This document shows, in pieces, positions 8,432 to 15,863 of a stretch of DNA of 38,561 nucleotides. The stretch lies in assembly GCA_002408385.1 (NCBI GenBank), contig DHSB01000080.1, positions 740 through 39,300 of the forward strand. The letters are read 5' to 3'. This DNA comes from Myxococcales bacterium UBA5297 (GTDB taxonomy: Bacteria > Myxococcota > Myxococcia > Myxococcales > UBA5297). The position numbers and the translations under genes were made by a program. The first letter of the stretch is position 1, and the number at the start of each line of letters is the position of its first letter. The notes beneath the pieces are model-generated. The model ran no database searches, was not told the DNA's origin, and was given only the letters and a program-made list of their open reading frames with translations.

Positions 8432-8494
8432 CCCGCCGACGGCCGGCGGGTCGACCTTCGTGACGGCCATCGTGAACCGAAGGACCGGCCTTCG
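8432..8494. repeat. Two adjacent hairpins downstream of carG
   Basis: Stem 1 is CCCGCCG / CGGCGGG at 8432-8450 with a 5-nt loop. Stem 2 is CGAAGG / CCTTCG at 8478-8494 around ACCGG. The block also contains the imperfect direct repeat CCTTCGTGACGGCC / CCTTCGTGTCGGCC. No T-run follows on either strand. They may be intergenic palindromic repeats or a factor-dependent terminator for carD-carG. Confidence 0.4.
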
Positions 8495-8548
8495 TGTCGG
8501 CCCTCCGGTTTCCAGGCGAGCCAGGGGGCCGTCGACTCTCGACCGTCG

Positions 8549-9067
8549 CTACGTCTTCGCCATCCGGATCCGATGATCGCTCTTGTCCCGGCAGAACGGG
8601 CAGAGCACCGGCTCTCCGCTCTGGAAGGGCGGCGACCAGGGCGCGTACATCGAGCAGCGCGGGTCGAGACAGTGGTGCAGCTCCCAGAGGTGGCCCACGT
8701 CGTGGACGGCCTGCTTTGCCAGGCGCTTGAGGAGCGGGTCGCCTTCCGGCAAACCGTGCGTGGTCAAGACCGCGCACTCGCCGGCGTACTGGGCAAAGCC
8801 GGGCGTCGGCGCTTTGCCGCTCGGCAGGCTGCGCGGCGCGAGCGGCTGGTTGGTGACGTAGAGGATCTTGTCGTCGGCATACGAGGCGACCCGCTCGACC
8901 TTCTCGAGCAGCAGCGGGGCGTCGAGCTTGCCCGCCTTGAGCGCCTCGTCGGGCAACTCGACCTCGCCGGCGAACTCGCAACCAAGGCCGTAGGCCTGGT
9001 AGAGGATGCGGGTCAACCCGCTCATCAGCTCTTCGTCCAGCGCCTCGAGCGCAACCACGCGGATCAC
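8549..9067 (-). CDS. carG: CarG-like zinc-binding partner of CarD (archaemetzincin fold, altered catalytic residue)
   Basis: 172 residues. The C-terminal half carries an archaemetzincin-type double zinc site: HDVGHLWELHHC, then C-S-M four residues later, then CPFC fifteen residues on, matching the pattern HExxHxxGxxHC-x4-CxM-x17-CxxC. The catalytic Glu after the first His is Asp, and the Gly before the third His is Glu. In Myxococcus xanthus, CarG is a non-proteolytic relative of these metalloproteases that binds zinc and works with CarD in light-induced carotenogenesis and starvation-induced development. Position immediately after a CarD-type gene (18-base gap, same strand) makes the CarG assignment strong. 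Start is GTG 9067 with GAGGGG just upstream. A true archaemetzincin is less likely given the replaced Glu. Confidence 0.85.
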   Translation of the reverse strand: MIRVVALEALDEELMSGLTRILYQAYGLGCEFAGEVELPDEALKAGKLDAPLLLEKVERVASYADDKILYVTNQPLAPRSLPSGKAPTPGFAQYAGECAVLTTHGLPEGDPLLKRLAKQAVHDVGHLWELHHCLDPRCSMYAPWSPPFQSGEPVLCPFCRDKSDHRIRMAKT

Positions 9068-9085
9068 GTTTTCCCCTCGCTTCCG

Positions 9086-9961
9086 CTACTTCTTCGGCTT
9101 GGTCGTAGACTTGGCGGCCTTGGGCTTCGCCGCCGCTTTCTTGGCCGCGGGCTTCTTGGCGGCCGCCTTCTCCGCGGCAGGCTTCTTCGCCGCGGGTTTC
9201 TTGGCCGCTGCCTTCTTCGCGGCAGGCTTTTTCGCCGCCGGCTTCTTGGCCGCTGCAGGCTTCTTCGCCGCCGCCGCAGCCTTCTTCGGGCGTCCGCGCT
9301 TCGGCTTTTCTTCCTTGTCCTCTTCGGCCGCCTCTTCCTCTTCCGCGGAAGGCTCTTCTTCCTCGGCGGCCTCGCCGGTTCCCTCTTCGGCGTTCTCGAT
9401 GCCTTCGAGATCCTCCTCCGCGTCGGCGAGGATGGCCGGGTCGGGCTTTTTGCGCTCGACGCCCGGCGGGAAGAGGACGAGGTCGACCGCATCCTCGGCC
9501 GAGATCTCGGGCTGCGAGATGGCCGCCGCTATCTCCATGACGAGCAGGTGCCGGGCGCTGTCGTACAGCTCGCGCTCCTTCGGCGGAAGAGGCCGCAGAT
9601 CGGCCAGGGTCGCCAGGCTCTTGACCACCTGGGCAAGGCCGAGCAGGCCACCTTCGGCCATGCGCTCACCGTGCGTGCGATGGCGCACCTTCCAGTCGAG
9701 CTCGGGGCCTTCGACCGGCGCGGCGAGGTAGGCGAAGATCTGCTCGATGTCTGCGGTGTCCGCGACCCGCCGCAGACCTACGCGGGCGAGCCGGCCCTTG
9801 GGGACCATGACGACGGCGTCGTCATCCTCGCGCGCGAGCTTGATGAACGTCTCGCGCTGGCCCCCGATGTCCATCTCGGTGGTGCCTACGACCCGGCAGA
9901 CGCCTTGGTTCGGGTAAACGACCCGATCACCCGCCTTGAGGTCGGCTTCCGCGATGCCCAT
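9086..9961 (-). CDS. carD: CarD-type global regulator with acidic linker, AT-hook and histone H1-like tail
   Basis: 291 residues in three blocks. Residues about 5-165 form a CarD/CdnL/TRCF RNA-polymerase-interacting domain (LKAGDRVVYPNQGVCRVVG, then MVPKGRLARVGLR). Residues about 170-215 are strongly acidic (runs of Glu). Then come one AT-hook (KRGRPKK) and many Lys-Pro-Ala-Ala-Lys repeats like eukaryotic histone H1 tails. M. xanthus CarD has the same order, with a CarD domain followed by an HMGA-like acidic and AT-hook region; the H1-like tail dominates here. CarD and CarG act together on promoters, often those of ECF sigma factors. Start ATG 9961 is preferred over GTG 9970 because GGAGGGG lies eight bases upstream of the ATG. 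carG follows after 18 bases. Confidence 0.88.
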   Translation of the reverse strand: MGIAEADLKAGDRVVYPNQGVCRVVGTTEMDIGGQRETFIKLAREDDDAVVMVPKGRLARVGLRRVADTADIEQIFAYLAAPVEGPELDWKVRHRTHGERMAEGGLLGLAQVVKSLATLADLRPLPPKERELYDSARHLLVMEIAAAISQPEISAEDAVDLVLFPPGVERKKPDPAILADAEEDLEGIENAEEGTGEAAEEEEPSAEEEEAAEEDKEEKPKRGRPKKAAAAAKKPAAAKKPAAKKPAAKKAAAKKPAAKKPAAEKAAAKKPAAKKAAAKPKAAKSTTKPKK

Positions 9962-9991
9962 GTGCAGCACCCCTCCGAAGGAGTCGGCGTG

Positions 9992-10021
9992 TTGTTACCA
10001 CCGGGGCGAGAAGAGGGTCAA
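9992..10021 (-). promoter_or_regulatory. Candidate housekeeping promoter of carD-carG
   Basis: On the minus strand TTGACC (10021-10016) is followed by an 18-base spacer and TAACAA (9997-9992), about 30 bases before the carD ATG. The -35 box is good and the -10 box moderate. Confidence 0.4.
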
Positions 10022-10061
10022 ACGCGATTCTGGCGTCATTCGCCCCGGTTCCAGGTCCGGT

Positions 10062-10271
10062 TCAGCGCGAGGCGAGCTCCCCGTTGGTCGAGGCGTCGCG
10101 CCTGGCCTGCTCGATCATCTTGCCGAGGAGCGCGTGCAGGCGCGCATCGATCTGGGCGTCGAGCTCGGCGCGGTCGACCTCGGATTCGGCCGAGGCGGCC
10201 TGCCGGGGAACCCAGGCGATGGCCACGAGGGCGAGAGCAGCGACGGCGACCAACGACATTGCGTTCTTCAT
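10062..10271 (-). CDS. Small exported protein, unknown function
   Basis: 69 residues. MKNAMSLVAVAALALVAIAWVPRQAASA is a clear Sec signal peptide with an AxA cleavage site at about residues 26-28. The mature part of about 41 residues is predicted to be one amphipathic, charged helix (EVDRAELDAQIDARLHALLGKM...). GGAGGG stands five bases before the ATG, which supports translation. No lipobox and no known family. It lies upstream of carD on the same strand but carD has its own candidate promoter. Confidence 0.7.
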   Translation of the reverse strand: MKNAMSLVAVAALALVAIAWVPRQAASAESEVDRAELDAQIDARLHALLGKMIEQARRDASTNGELASR

Positions 10272-10667
10272 GGAATCCCTCCGCGTGCGCTCGGGGGCGC
10301 TACAGCTATGTTTGGCTACACGCTATGGCAGCCGGGCAAGCGGTCAATTTTTTGGCTGCCAAGAGGGCGGGCCGGCGTCTTTTCCGTTTGAGCCCGAAGC
10401 AATCACCGCACGCGCCTCGAGGGCGGGCGAAGAGGGCGCTGCGGGCGCTCGCAGTGTCGCCGTTGGCGTCGAGCGCTCGGACCGGGATTTGCGCGCCGCG
10501 CAAGAAATCGACGCGGGCCGAATCGCTCTCCGGGCCGCGGCCGTCCGTCGAAGGTGCCGGCAGGATCCGTTCTGGTCGGTGGCGAGCGCGGGTGCAATCG
10601 GCTACCTTTCGCCCGCCGCTTCGGCCAGGTCTTCTCCGGCGCCAGGTCGCGCGGCGCCGGTGACGAG
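10272..10667. other. Divergent intergenic region with an inverted repeat
   Basis: Contains an 8-bp perfect inverted repeat, TGGCAGCC (10326-10333) and GGCTGCCA (10354-10361), 20 bases apart, with an AT-rich patch between. TTGACC on the minus strand (10347-10342) lies inside it and could be the -35 box of the small exported gene, so the repeat might be an operator. Nothing else is recognised up to the acyltransferase gene. Confidence 0.35.
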
Positions 10668-11654
10668 ATGCAGCCCCGACCGCTCAAACGCTTCAAGCGC
10701 CTGGTGCGCTACCTGCTTCTGCGCGTGGTGTTCGCGCTCTTCGGCTTGCTGCCTTTGCGCGTGGCGATCTCGCTGGGCGGCGCGCTGGGCCGCTTGGGCT
10801 TTCGCCTCGCCGGCCGCGAGCGGCGCAAGTCGCTCGCGTCGCTCGCCATCGCCTTCCCCGAGCTGTCGGAGGCACAGCGCTACGAGCTTGGCCGGCGCTG
10901 CTTCGAGCACCTCGGGATGTGCGCGGGCGAGGTCTTCTGCGCCTCGCAGATCGTGCCGCAGCTCGAGCGCTATGTGGAGCTGCCCGCCGAGGACGAAGCG
11001 ACGCTGCGCGCGGCGGTCGCCGAGGGACGGGGCGTGCTCTACCTCACCGGACACGTCGGCAACTTCGAGCTGATGGCCCGGCGCATCGCGGCGCTCGGCT
11101 ACCCGAGCAAGGCGATCGCCAAGCCGGCGAGCGATCCGCGGCTGACCGCGTTCATCGGGAAGATGCGCGGGGACGGCAAGGTCGGGATCATCTGGCGCGG
11201 GCGCGGTACCGCGGTGCAGCAGATAGAGCAGGGGCTCGCGGCGAACGAGCTGGTCGGCCTGCTCATCGACCAGGACACGCGCTCGCGGGCCCACTTCGTC
11301 GACTTCTTCGGGCGCCCGGCCCACACCCCGCGGATCGTCGCCGACCTCGCGTTGAAGCGGGGCGCGGCGGTGGTCGCCGGCTTCGTCTTCCGGCGGCCCG
11401 ACGGAGGCCATCGCGTCCGGCTCGAGCGGCTCGTCCCGCGGGAGAGCGGCGACTTCGAGGCCGATTCGCGCGCCTTCACCCAGGTGCTCAGCGACGCCAT
11501 CGAGCGGGCTATCCGCGAGGCGCCGCACGCTTGGGTCTGGATGCACCAGCGCTGGAAGACTCAGCCTCCCGAAGCGACGGCCGTGCCGCCCGCGTCCGAT
11601 AGGCACGCCGGGACGGAGCCGGACGCGCCGGCGACGATGCGCGCCTCTGGTTGA
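10668..11654 (+). CDS. LpxL/HtrB-family lysophospholipid (lipid A) acyltransferase
   Basis: 328 residues, typical for the family. One N-terminal membrane segment (about 14-40) is followed by the conserved ASLAIAFPELS block (about 50-60). The catalytic HxxxxE motif is GHVGNFE (about 128-134), then the IDQDTRSRAHFVDFFGRPA substrate-loop block (about 203-220), and W-V-W-M-H-Q-R-W near residue 290, the usual W-x-H-x-R-W box. Family members transfer acyl chains from acyl-ACP to lipid A precursors or glycolipids at the inner membrane; the exact acceptor is not predictable. Start ATG 10668 agrees with the family N-terminus; longer in-frame extensions lack sense. The C-terminal 30 residues are a disordered Pro/Ala-rich tail. 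Confidence 0.88.
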   Translation: MQPRPLKRFKRLVRYLLLRVVFALFGLLPLRVAISLGGALGRLGFRLAGRERRKSLASLAIAFPELSEAQRYELGRRCFEHLGMCAGEVFCASQIVPQLERYVELPAEDEATLRAAVAEGRGVLYLTGHVGNFELMARRIAALGYPSKAIAKPASDPRLTAFIGKMRGDGKVGIIWRGRGTAVQQIEQGLAANELVGLLIDQDTRSRAHFVDFFGRPAHTPRIVADLALKRGAAVVAGFVFRRPDGGHRVRLERLVPRESGDFEADSRAFTQVLSDAIERAIREAPHAWVWMHQRWKTQPPEATAVPPASDRHAGTEPDAPATMRASG

Positions 11655-11778
11655 GGGGCGGAGCCTCGCGGCCGGAGGCGAGAAGTCCCCTCGGCGCAAG
11701 GGCGACAGGGCAACCGGGAGAGATCTGGTAGTAGCCTCTTGCTCGCTCGCATCGGTGGGCGACTACAGGGGCGCCGCC

Positions 11779-12261
11779 ATGGACCGCCGATCGAAGTTGA
11801 CTCTCGCCAAGGTCGTCATCGCGCTTCTCCTGGTGCTCGTCTTGGCGAGCCTGAGCGCGAAGCGCCAGGCGCCCAAGCTGCTGCTGCACGCGGCGTCCCG
11901 TGGCTCGATTCCGATGATGCGAGTGCTCGTGCGGCTCGGCGTCGACCCCGCGTCCAACGCCGCCGGCGCTTATCCGCTCTACGCCGCGGTGAGCCACGGC
12001 CAGCATGCGGCCGCCAAGCTCCTGCTCGAGGCGGGCAGCCCGGTGGACAGCCTCGAGCCCGACGGGGCGACCCCGCTGATGCGCGCCGCCGCCCTTGGCG
12101 ACACCCGCGCCGTCGAGCTGCTGCTCGCCCACGGCGCCTCTACGCAGGCGAGGATGGGCTGTGGCAACGCTCTGGACATCGCCCGGGCGAACCGCCAGGA
12201 CTCCGTCGCCCGGCTGCTCGAGCAGGTCATCGGCGCGCGGCCGACCGCGCCGAGCAGATAG
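11779..12261 (+). CDS. Membrane-anchored ankyrin-repeat protein
   Basis: 160 residues. An N-terminal membrane segment (VVIALLLVLVLASLSA, about 12-27) is followed by three to four ankyrin repeats from residue 35 to 150, recognised by LLLHAASRGSIPMMRVLVRLGVD, ATPLMRAAALGDTRAVELLLAHGA and NALDIARANRQDSVARLLEQ-type helices. Ankyrin repeats bind other proteins; the partner is unknown. ATG 11779 has AGGGG at suitable spacing; a GTG at 11755 is less likely. It converges with the lipoprotein gene. Confidence 0.82.
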   Translation: MDRRSKLTLAKVVIALLLVLVLASLSAKRQAPKLLLHAASRGSIPMMRVLVRLGVDPASNAAGAYPLYAAVSHGQHAAAKLLLEAGSPVDSLEPDGATPLMRAAALGDTRAVELLLAHGASTQARMGCGNALDIARANRQDSVARLLEQVIGARPTAPSR

Positions 12262-12430
12262 TCGTCTGGCCTTCCGAGTGCGCCCGGCTCGAGAAAGAGC
12301 TCCTGAGCGGTCGAGACGGCCGAGCGCAGGAGGGCGCCCGAGCCATCGACGGCAGCGACCGGATTTCGGCCGCCGTCCCGATAGCGCGCGGCATGTGAGG
12401 CCAGCCCAGCGCTGGGGCTCGAAATGAGGA

Positions 12431-12457
12431 GGGCTGCCAGCCAGCGGCCGGCAGCCC
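12431..12457. terminator. Hairpin between convergent genes
   Basis: GGGCTGCC (12431-12438) pairs perfectly with GGCAGCCC (12450-12457). It sits between the ankyrin gene and the lipoprotein gene, which converge. No T-run follows, so a bidirectional, imperfect terminator is inferred from position. Confidence 0.45.
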
Positions 12458-12490
12458 CGTGTCAGTTGCAGCTTCTCCCGTGAGGCGAGC

Positions 12491-13750
12491 CTAGAACAGC
12501 GCCGCCGTGTTGCGGCCGACGAGGATCTCGACCTTGCTGTTCTCCTGCGTCGCGGCGCAGTTGGTCAGCACCAGCGTGCCCGTGAAGGTGAAGCCGCCGT
12601 TGAGCAGGGCGGTCGAGAAGTCGTAGTCGGCCACTTCTCCGGAGGTCGCGGTGAAGTTGCCGAAGTTCACGCCGTCGAGCGTGAGGTTGAGCAGTTCCAC
12701 CTTGTCGCAATCTTTCGAGGGGTCGGGACCTCTCGCGGCGATGGTGACCTTGAACGAGTCCATCGACCCGAGGTCGCCGGTGAGCGAGTACTCGAGGGTC
12801 TTGACCGAAGCGGCGCCGACGTTCGCCACCAGCTTGGCCCCGAGCCCGGGGGTGTAGACGAAGGAGACCGGGTAGCTGTAGATCGCCGAGCTGGTCGGTG
12901 CCCACTGGAAGCCGGTCTGGACGCGGTTGCTGCCCACGCCGACGTCGCCGATCCCCAGGAAGATGTCGTCCCCGACTGCCGAGTTCGCGTCGAAGGAGCG
13001 GAAGCGGGCCGCGGCGACCTTGGCCGGCTCGCCGCAGACCACCAGGCAGCCGTTGGCGGGCAGCACGGTGCACTCGGAAGGCAGGCCGTCGAGGCCCTGG
13101 GCACAGTTGCAAACACCACTCACGTCAACGCAGCCGCAGTCGAGCCTCAGGATGTCGTTGTCGGTGGGCGGAGGCTGCGGGCAGTGGGCGGGTGGCGGGT
13201 TCGCCTTGCAGGGATCGTCGACCTCGACGCAGACGTCGAAGTCGAAGGTCTTGTCGGCGGTCTTGGTGATGCAGACGATTTCGTTCTCGTTGCAGACCCC
13301 GGCCTCCAGCTTCTCAACCGAATAGTTGGCGTGCGCCTGGTCGAAAATGTCGTCGATGGCGTAGCAGACGAAGTTGTTGGGATTGCCCGGGGCGTTCATC
13401 AGCTCGCCCTTACAATCGAGCTCTGAGTAGATCTCGTAGGTGAAGGTCCAGTCGCCCTTGGGGATGTTCTCCGAGGGGCACAGGTCCTCGATGACGTGGA
13501 ACAGCGAGCCGTTCACATCGAGCGCCCAGCAGGTGTCTATCGAGTTCAGACACGGGTATTTCAGGTCGGCGCCCGGGACCCTGGTGCCGACGATGCGGAC
13601 CGAGTTGCCCTGAAAGTTCGGATTGGTGACCAGGTTGATGCTGATTGATGAGAGAGCGCCCTCTTCTGCGCCGCCAGGCTTGCCTCCGGGTCCGCACCCG
13701 ACGGCTGCTATCGCTATCGCCGCTACTGCTGCCAGAGTCAGTCTCGACAT
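12491..13750 (-). CDS. Cys-rich secreted lipoprotein of unknown function
   Basis: 419 residues. Signal peptide with lipobox AAVGC (Cys19), then a Gly/Pro linker. The mature protein holds 19 further cysteines, dense in the middle (LDCGCVDVSGVCNCAQG and GCLVVCG, about 210-245) and beside a Pro-rich linker (ANPPPAHCPQPPPTDND). The N-terminal and C-terminal parts are beta-rich, with Ser/Thr/Asn-rich strands such as GTLVLTNC. This looks like an extracellular, disulfide-stabilised surface protein. It fits no named domain that I recognise. GGAGG lies five bases before ATG 13750. It stands alone, transcribed away from the arsenic genes. Confidence 0.8.
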   Translation of the reverse strand: MSRLTLAAVAAIAIAAVGCGPGGKPGGAEEGALSSISINLVTNPNFQGNSVRIVGTRVPGADLKYPCLNSIDTCWALDVNGSLFHVIEDLCPSENIPKGDWTFTYEIYSELDCKGELMNAPGNPNNFVCYAIDDIFDQAHANYSVEKLEAGVCNENEIVCITKTADKTFDFDVCVEVDDPCKANPPPAHCPQPPPTDNDILRLDCGCVDVSGVCNCAQGLDGLPSECTVLPANGCLVVCGEPAKVAAARFRSFDANSAVGDDIFLGIGDVGVGSNRVQTGFQWAPTSSAIYSYPVSFVYTPGLGAKLVANVGAASVKTLEYSLTGDLGSMDSFKVTIAARGPDPSKDCDKVELLNLTLDGVNFGNFTATSGEVADYDFSTALLNGGFTFTGTLVLTNCAATQENSKVEILVGRNTAALF

Positions 13751-14242
13751 GTAGTCCTCCCCCTCCTCGTTGCTCAGCCGCTTGGCCGTGCGCCGAGGAG
13801 CCTCTGCATCCAGCGGGCCGCAGCAAGCCCTCGGCGCTGGAGCAGGGGACCGAGAGCTCGAGGAGGAAACAGGCTTCCCTTCAAGCGACCGGTTCTCTTC
13901 TCGCGAGCCGACCAGAGCGAACGAGCAGGCTTTTCGCCGCGATTGCCTGCGACGTAGGCACGGACGCCGGAGCGCCGAGCGCGCAAGGCTTGCGAGGGCG
14001 ACCGCGAGCCGCGCGCCGACAGCAGGACCGCGAGCCCGATGTGGACCGCGGCCCCGCAACAGGACGGCCGGTTGTCGGCCCGCCTCGTCGAGATCCCGGC
14101 CCTCGTCGGGCTCGTCGTTGTTGCGCTCTCGATCAAGCGGCGGTACTTCCCCCCTCGACGCTTCCGGCCAGACGCCGGGCGTGGCCGTCACTTCGGGCGG
14201 CGCGCCCGGGTCGCCCCCGGGACGCCGGCGCGAGGATTCCGG
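13751..14242. other. Gene-free divergent region between the lipoprotein and arsC-type genes
   Basis: About 490 bases. Short open frames occur on both strands but show no ribosome binding site or domain. I see no clear promoter boxes, and no ArsR gene is present near the arsenic genes. Confidence 0.5.
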
Positions 14243-14947
14243 ATGCTCAGAGTTGAGGTGCTCACCTTCGACGGTTGCCCTCACGCCAGAGCTGCTCTCG
14301 AGCCTGTCCGGGACGTCGCTGCCCAGCTCGCGCCCGGCGAGCCGCTCGAGCAGGTGCGCATCAAGACCGATGAGGAGGCCCGGCGCGCGGGCTTCCTCGG
14401 CTCGCCGAGCGTGCGCATCGACGGCCGCGACCTCGAGGACCTCGTCGGCGACGGGGGAGCGCTCGGCTCTCGGCGCTATTCGAACGGCGACGGGCTGCCT
14501 TCGCGCCCGCTCGTCGAGGCCGGTCTGCTGCGCGCCCTGCGTCCGCGCCACCTCCTGTTCCTGTGCGTCGCCAACTCCGCGCGCAGCCAGCTCGCCAAAG
14601 GCCTCGCCCGAGCCCTGGCGCCCGAAGGCGTGCGCGTCTCGTCAGCAGGCTCGGCCCCGAAGTCGGTCAGGCCGGAGGCCGTCGAGGTGCTGCGCGAGGA
14701 GGGCATCGACATCTCCAGCCACCGCTCGAAAGCCGTCTCGGAGATCGACTCGGCATCGGTCGACGCGGTGATCCCGCTGCGCGCCGAGGTGGCCTCCCCG
14801 CTCTTCCCGGGCAAGGCGCGTCGGCTTCACTGGGCCTTGCCTGATCCTGCGAAGGAGCAGGGCTCCCCCGAGCGACGGCTCGAGGCCTTTCGGCGCGTGC
14901 GCGATAGGCTGCGCGTCCGGCTCGAGCGGCTCTTCGCCGAGGCCTGA
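14243..14947 (+). CDS. Fusion of a thioredoxin-like domain to an ArsC/low-molecular-weight phosphatase-type arsenate reductase
   Basis: 234 residues, two domains. Residues 1-90 look like a thioredoxin-fold module of the type found beside mercury and arsenic genes: EVLTFDGCPHARAAL with a single Cys12, then GSPSVRIDGRDLED with the cis-Pro loop. Residues about 100-234 form the LMW protein tyrosine phosphatase fold: HLLFLCVANSARSQLA contains the CX5R loop (Cys108, Arg114), followed by SAGSAPKSVRPEAVEVLREEGIDISSH typical of thioredoxin-coupled ArsC. ArsC reduces arsenate to arsenite. Fusion of a redox module suggests the electron donor is built in, although only one Cys is seen there. The ArsM-like gene follows 34 bases downstream. 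An upstream in-frame ATG (14039) lacks support. Confidence 0.85.
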   Translation: MLRVEVLTFDGCPHARAALEPVRDVAAQLAPGEPLEQVRIKTDEEARRAGFLGSPSVRIDGRDLEDLVGDGGALGSRRYSNGDGLPSRPLVEAGLLRALRPRHLLFLCVANSARSQLAKGLARALAPEGVRVSSAGSAPKSVRPEAVEVLREEGIDISSHRSKAVSEIDSASVDAVIPLRAEVASPLFPGKARRLHWALPDPAKEQGSPERRLEAFRRVRDRLRVRLERLFAEA

Positions 14948-14981
14948 CGGCTCGGCACCCATGCGACAAGAGGAGACGAGA

Positions 14982-15863
14982 GTGAACGATCCCGAGAAGA
15001 CGAGGAAGGCAGTGTCCGATTCGTACGCGGCCGCTGTCGCCCGACCTTCAGACGGCTGCTGTGGCGGGGCGCAGAAAGGTGGCTGCTGCGGCGCCGAGCA
15101 GAAGGGCGCGAGCGCGCGCATGGGCGGCTATGCCGAAGAGCAGCTCGCCGCGCTTCCCGCGGACGCCGTCGTCAACAGCTTCGGCTGTGGCAACCCCGTC
15201 GCGTTCAGCGAGATAGGCGAAGGGGAGACCGTGCTCGACCTCGGTTGCGGCGCGGGCATCGACCTCCTGCTGGCGGCCAAGAAGGTCGGGCCGAGCGGCA
15301 AGGTCATCGGCGTGGACATGACCGACGAGATGCTCGCCAAGGCCCGCCAGAACCTTCGTACAGCGGGAGCTGGAAACACCGAGCTGCGCGCCGGGATCAT
15401 CGAGCGGCTGCCGGTGGCGACCGAGTCGGTCGACTGGGTGATCTCGAACTGCGTCATCAACCTCTCGCCCGAGAAGCAGCGCGTCTTCTCGGAGATCGCG
15501 CGGGTGCTCAAGCCGGGCGGACGGATGCTCGTCTCGGACATCGTCGCCGAGGAGCTTCCCGAGGAGGTGCGCACCGACCCCGGGCTCTACGCGGCGTGCA
15601 TCGCCGGCGCGGTGAGCGAGCGAGAATACTTGCTCGGGCTGCAGACCGCGGGCATGGACGGCGTCGAGGTGCGTGAGCGGCTCGTCTACGACGCGGCGCA
15701 GCTCGAGGAGCTGTTCGGGGCGGAAGGGCAGGGCGGCTGCTGCGGCTCCTCGGCCGACTCGTGCGGCTGCGGCGACGGGCGTGCCGCGAAGACCGGCGTG
15801 CTGGCAAAGCGGCTGGAAGGCAAGATCTGGAGCGCACGGGTCTTCGCGCGAAAGCCGCTCTAG
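14982..15863 (+). CDS. arsM: Arsenite S-adenosylmethionine methyltransferase
   Basis: 293 residues. The SAM-binding motif LDLGCGAG is at 85-92. The conserved Cys of ArsM enzymes is in SNCVINLS (Cys157). Residues 26-27 and 35-36 are paired cysteines (GCCGG, GCCGA), and the C-terminal region has another cluster (GGCCGSSADSCGCG), all placed to bind arsenite or related thiophiles. ArsM turns arsenite into mono-, di- and trimethylated arsenicals. Start GTG 14982 is chosen because AGGAG lies six bases upstream; ATG 14961 has no such site. It follows the arsC-type fusion gene, so reduction and methylation are likely in one operon. The stop shares CTAG with the convergent hemerythrin gene. Confidence 0.9.
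   Translation: MNDPEKTRKAVSDSYAAAVARPSDGCCGGAQKGGCCGAEQKGASARMGGYAEEQLAALPADAVVNSFGCGNPVAFSEIGEGETVLDLGCGAGIDLLLAAKKVGPSGKVIGVDMTDEMLAKARQNLRTAGAGNTELRAGIIERLPVATESVDWVISNCVINLSPEKQRVFSEIARVLKPGGRMLVSDIVAEELPEEVRTDPGLYAACIAGAVSEREYLLGLQTAGMDGVEVRERLVYDAAQLEELFGAEGQGGCCGSSADSCGCGDGRAAKTGVLAKRLEGKIWSARVFARKPL

Noticed and set aside
13774..14136. A minus-strand small protein (with CCGAAVHIGL) upstream of the arsC-type fusion
   Set aside because: No ribosome binding site, Arg/Ser-rich remainder and no recognisable domain; likely spurious.
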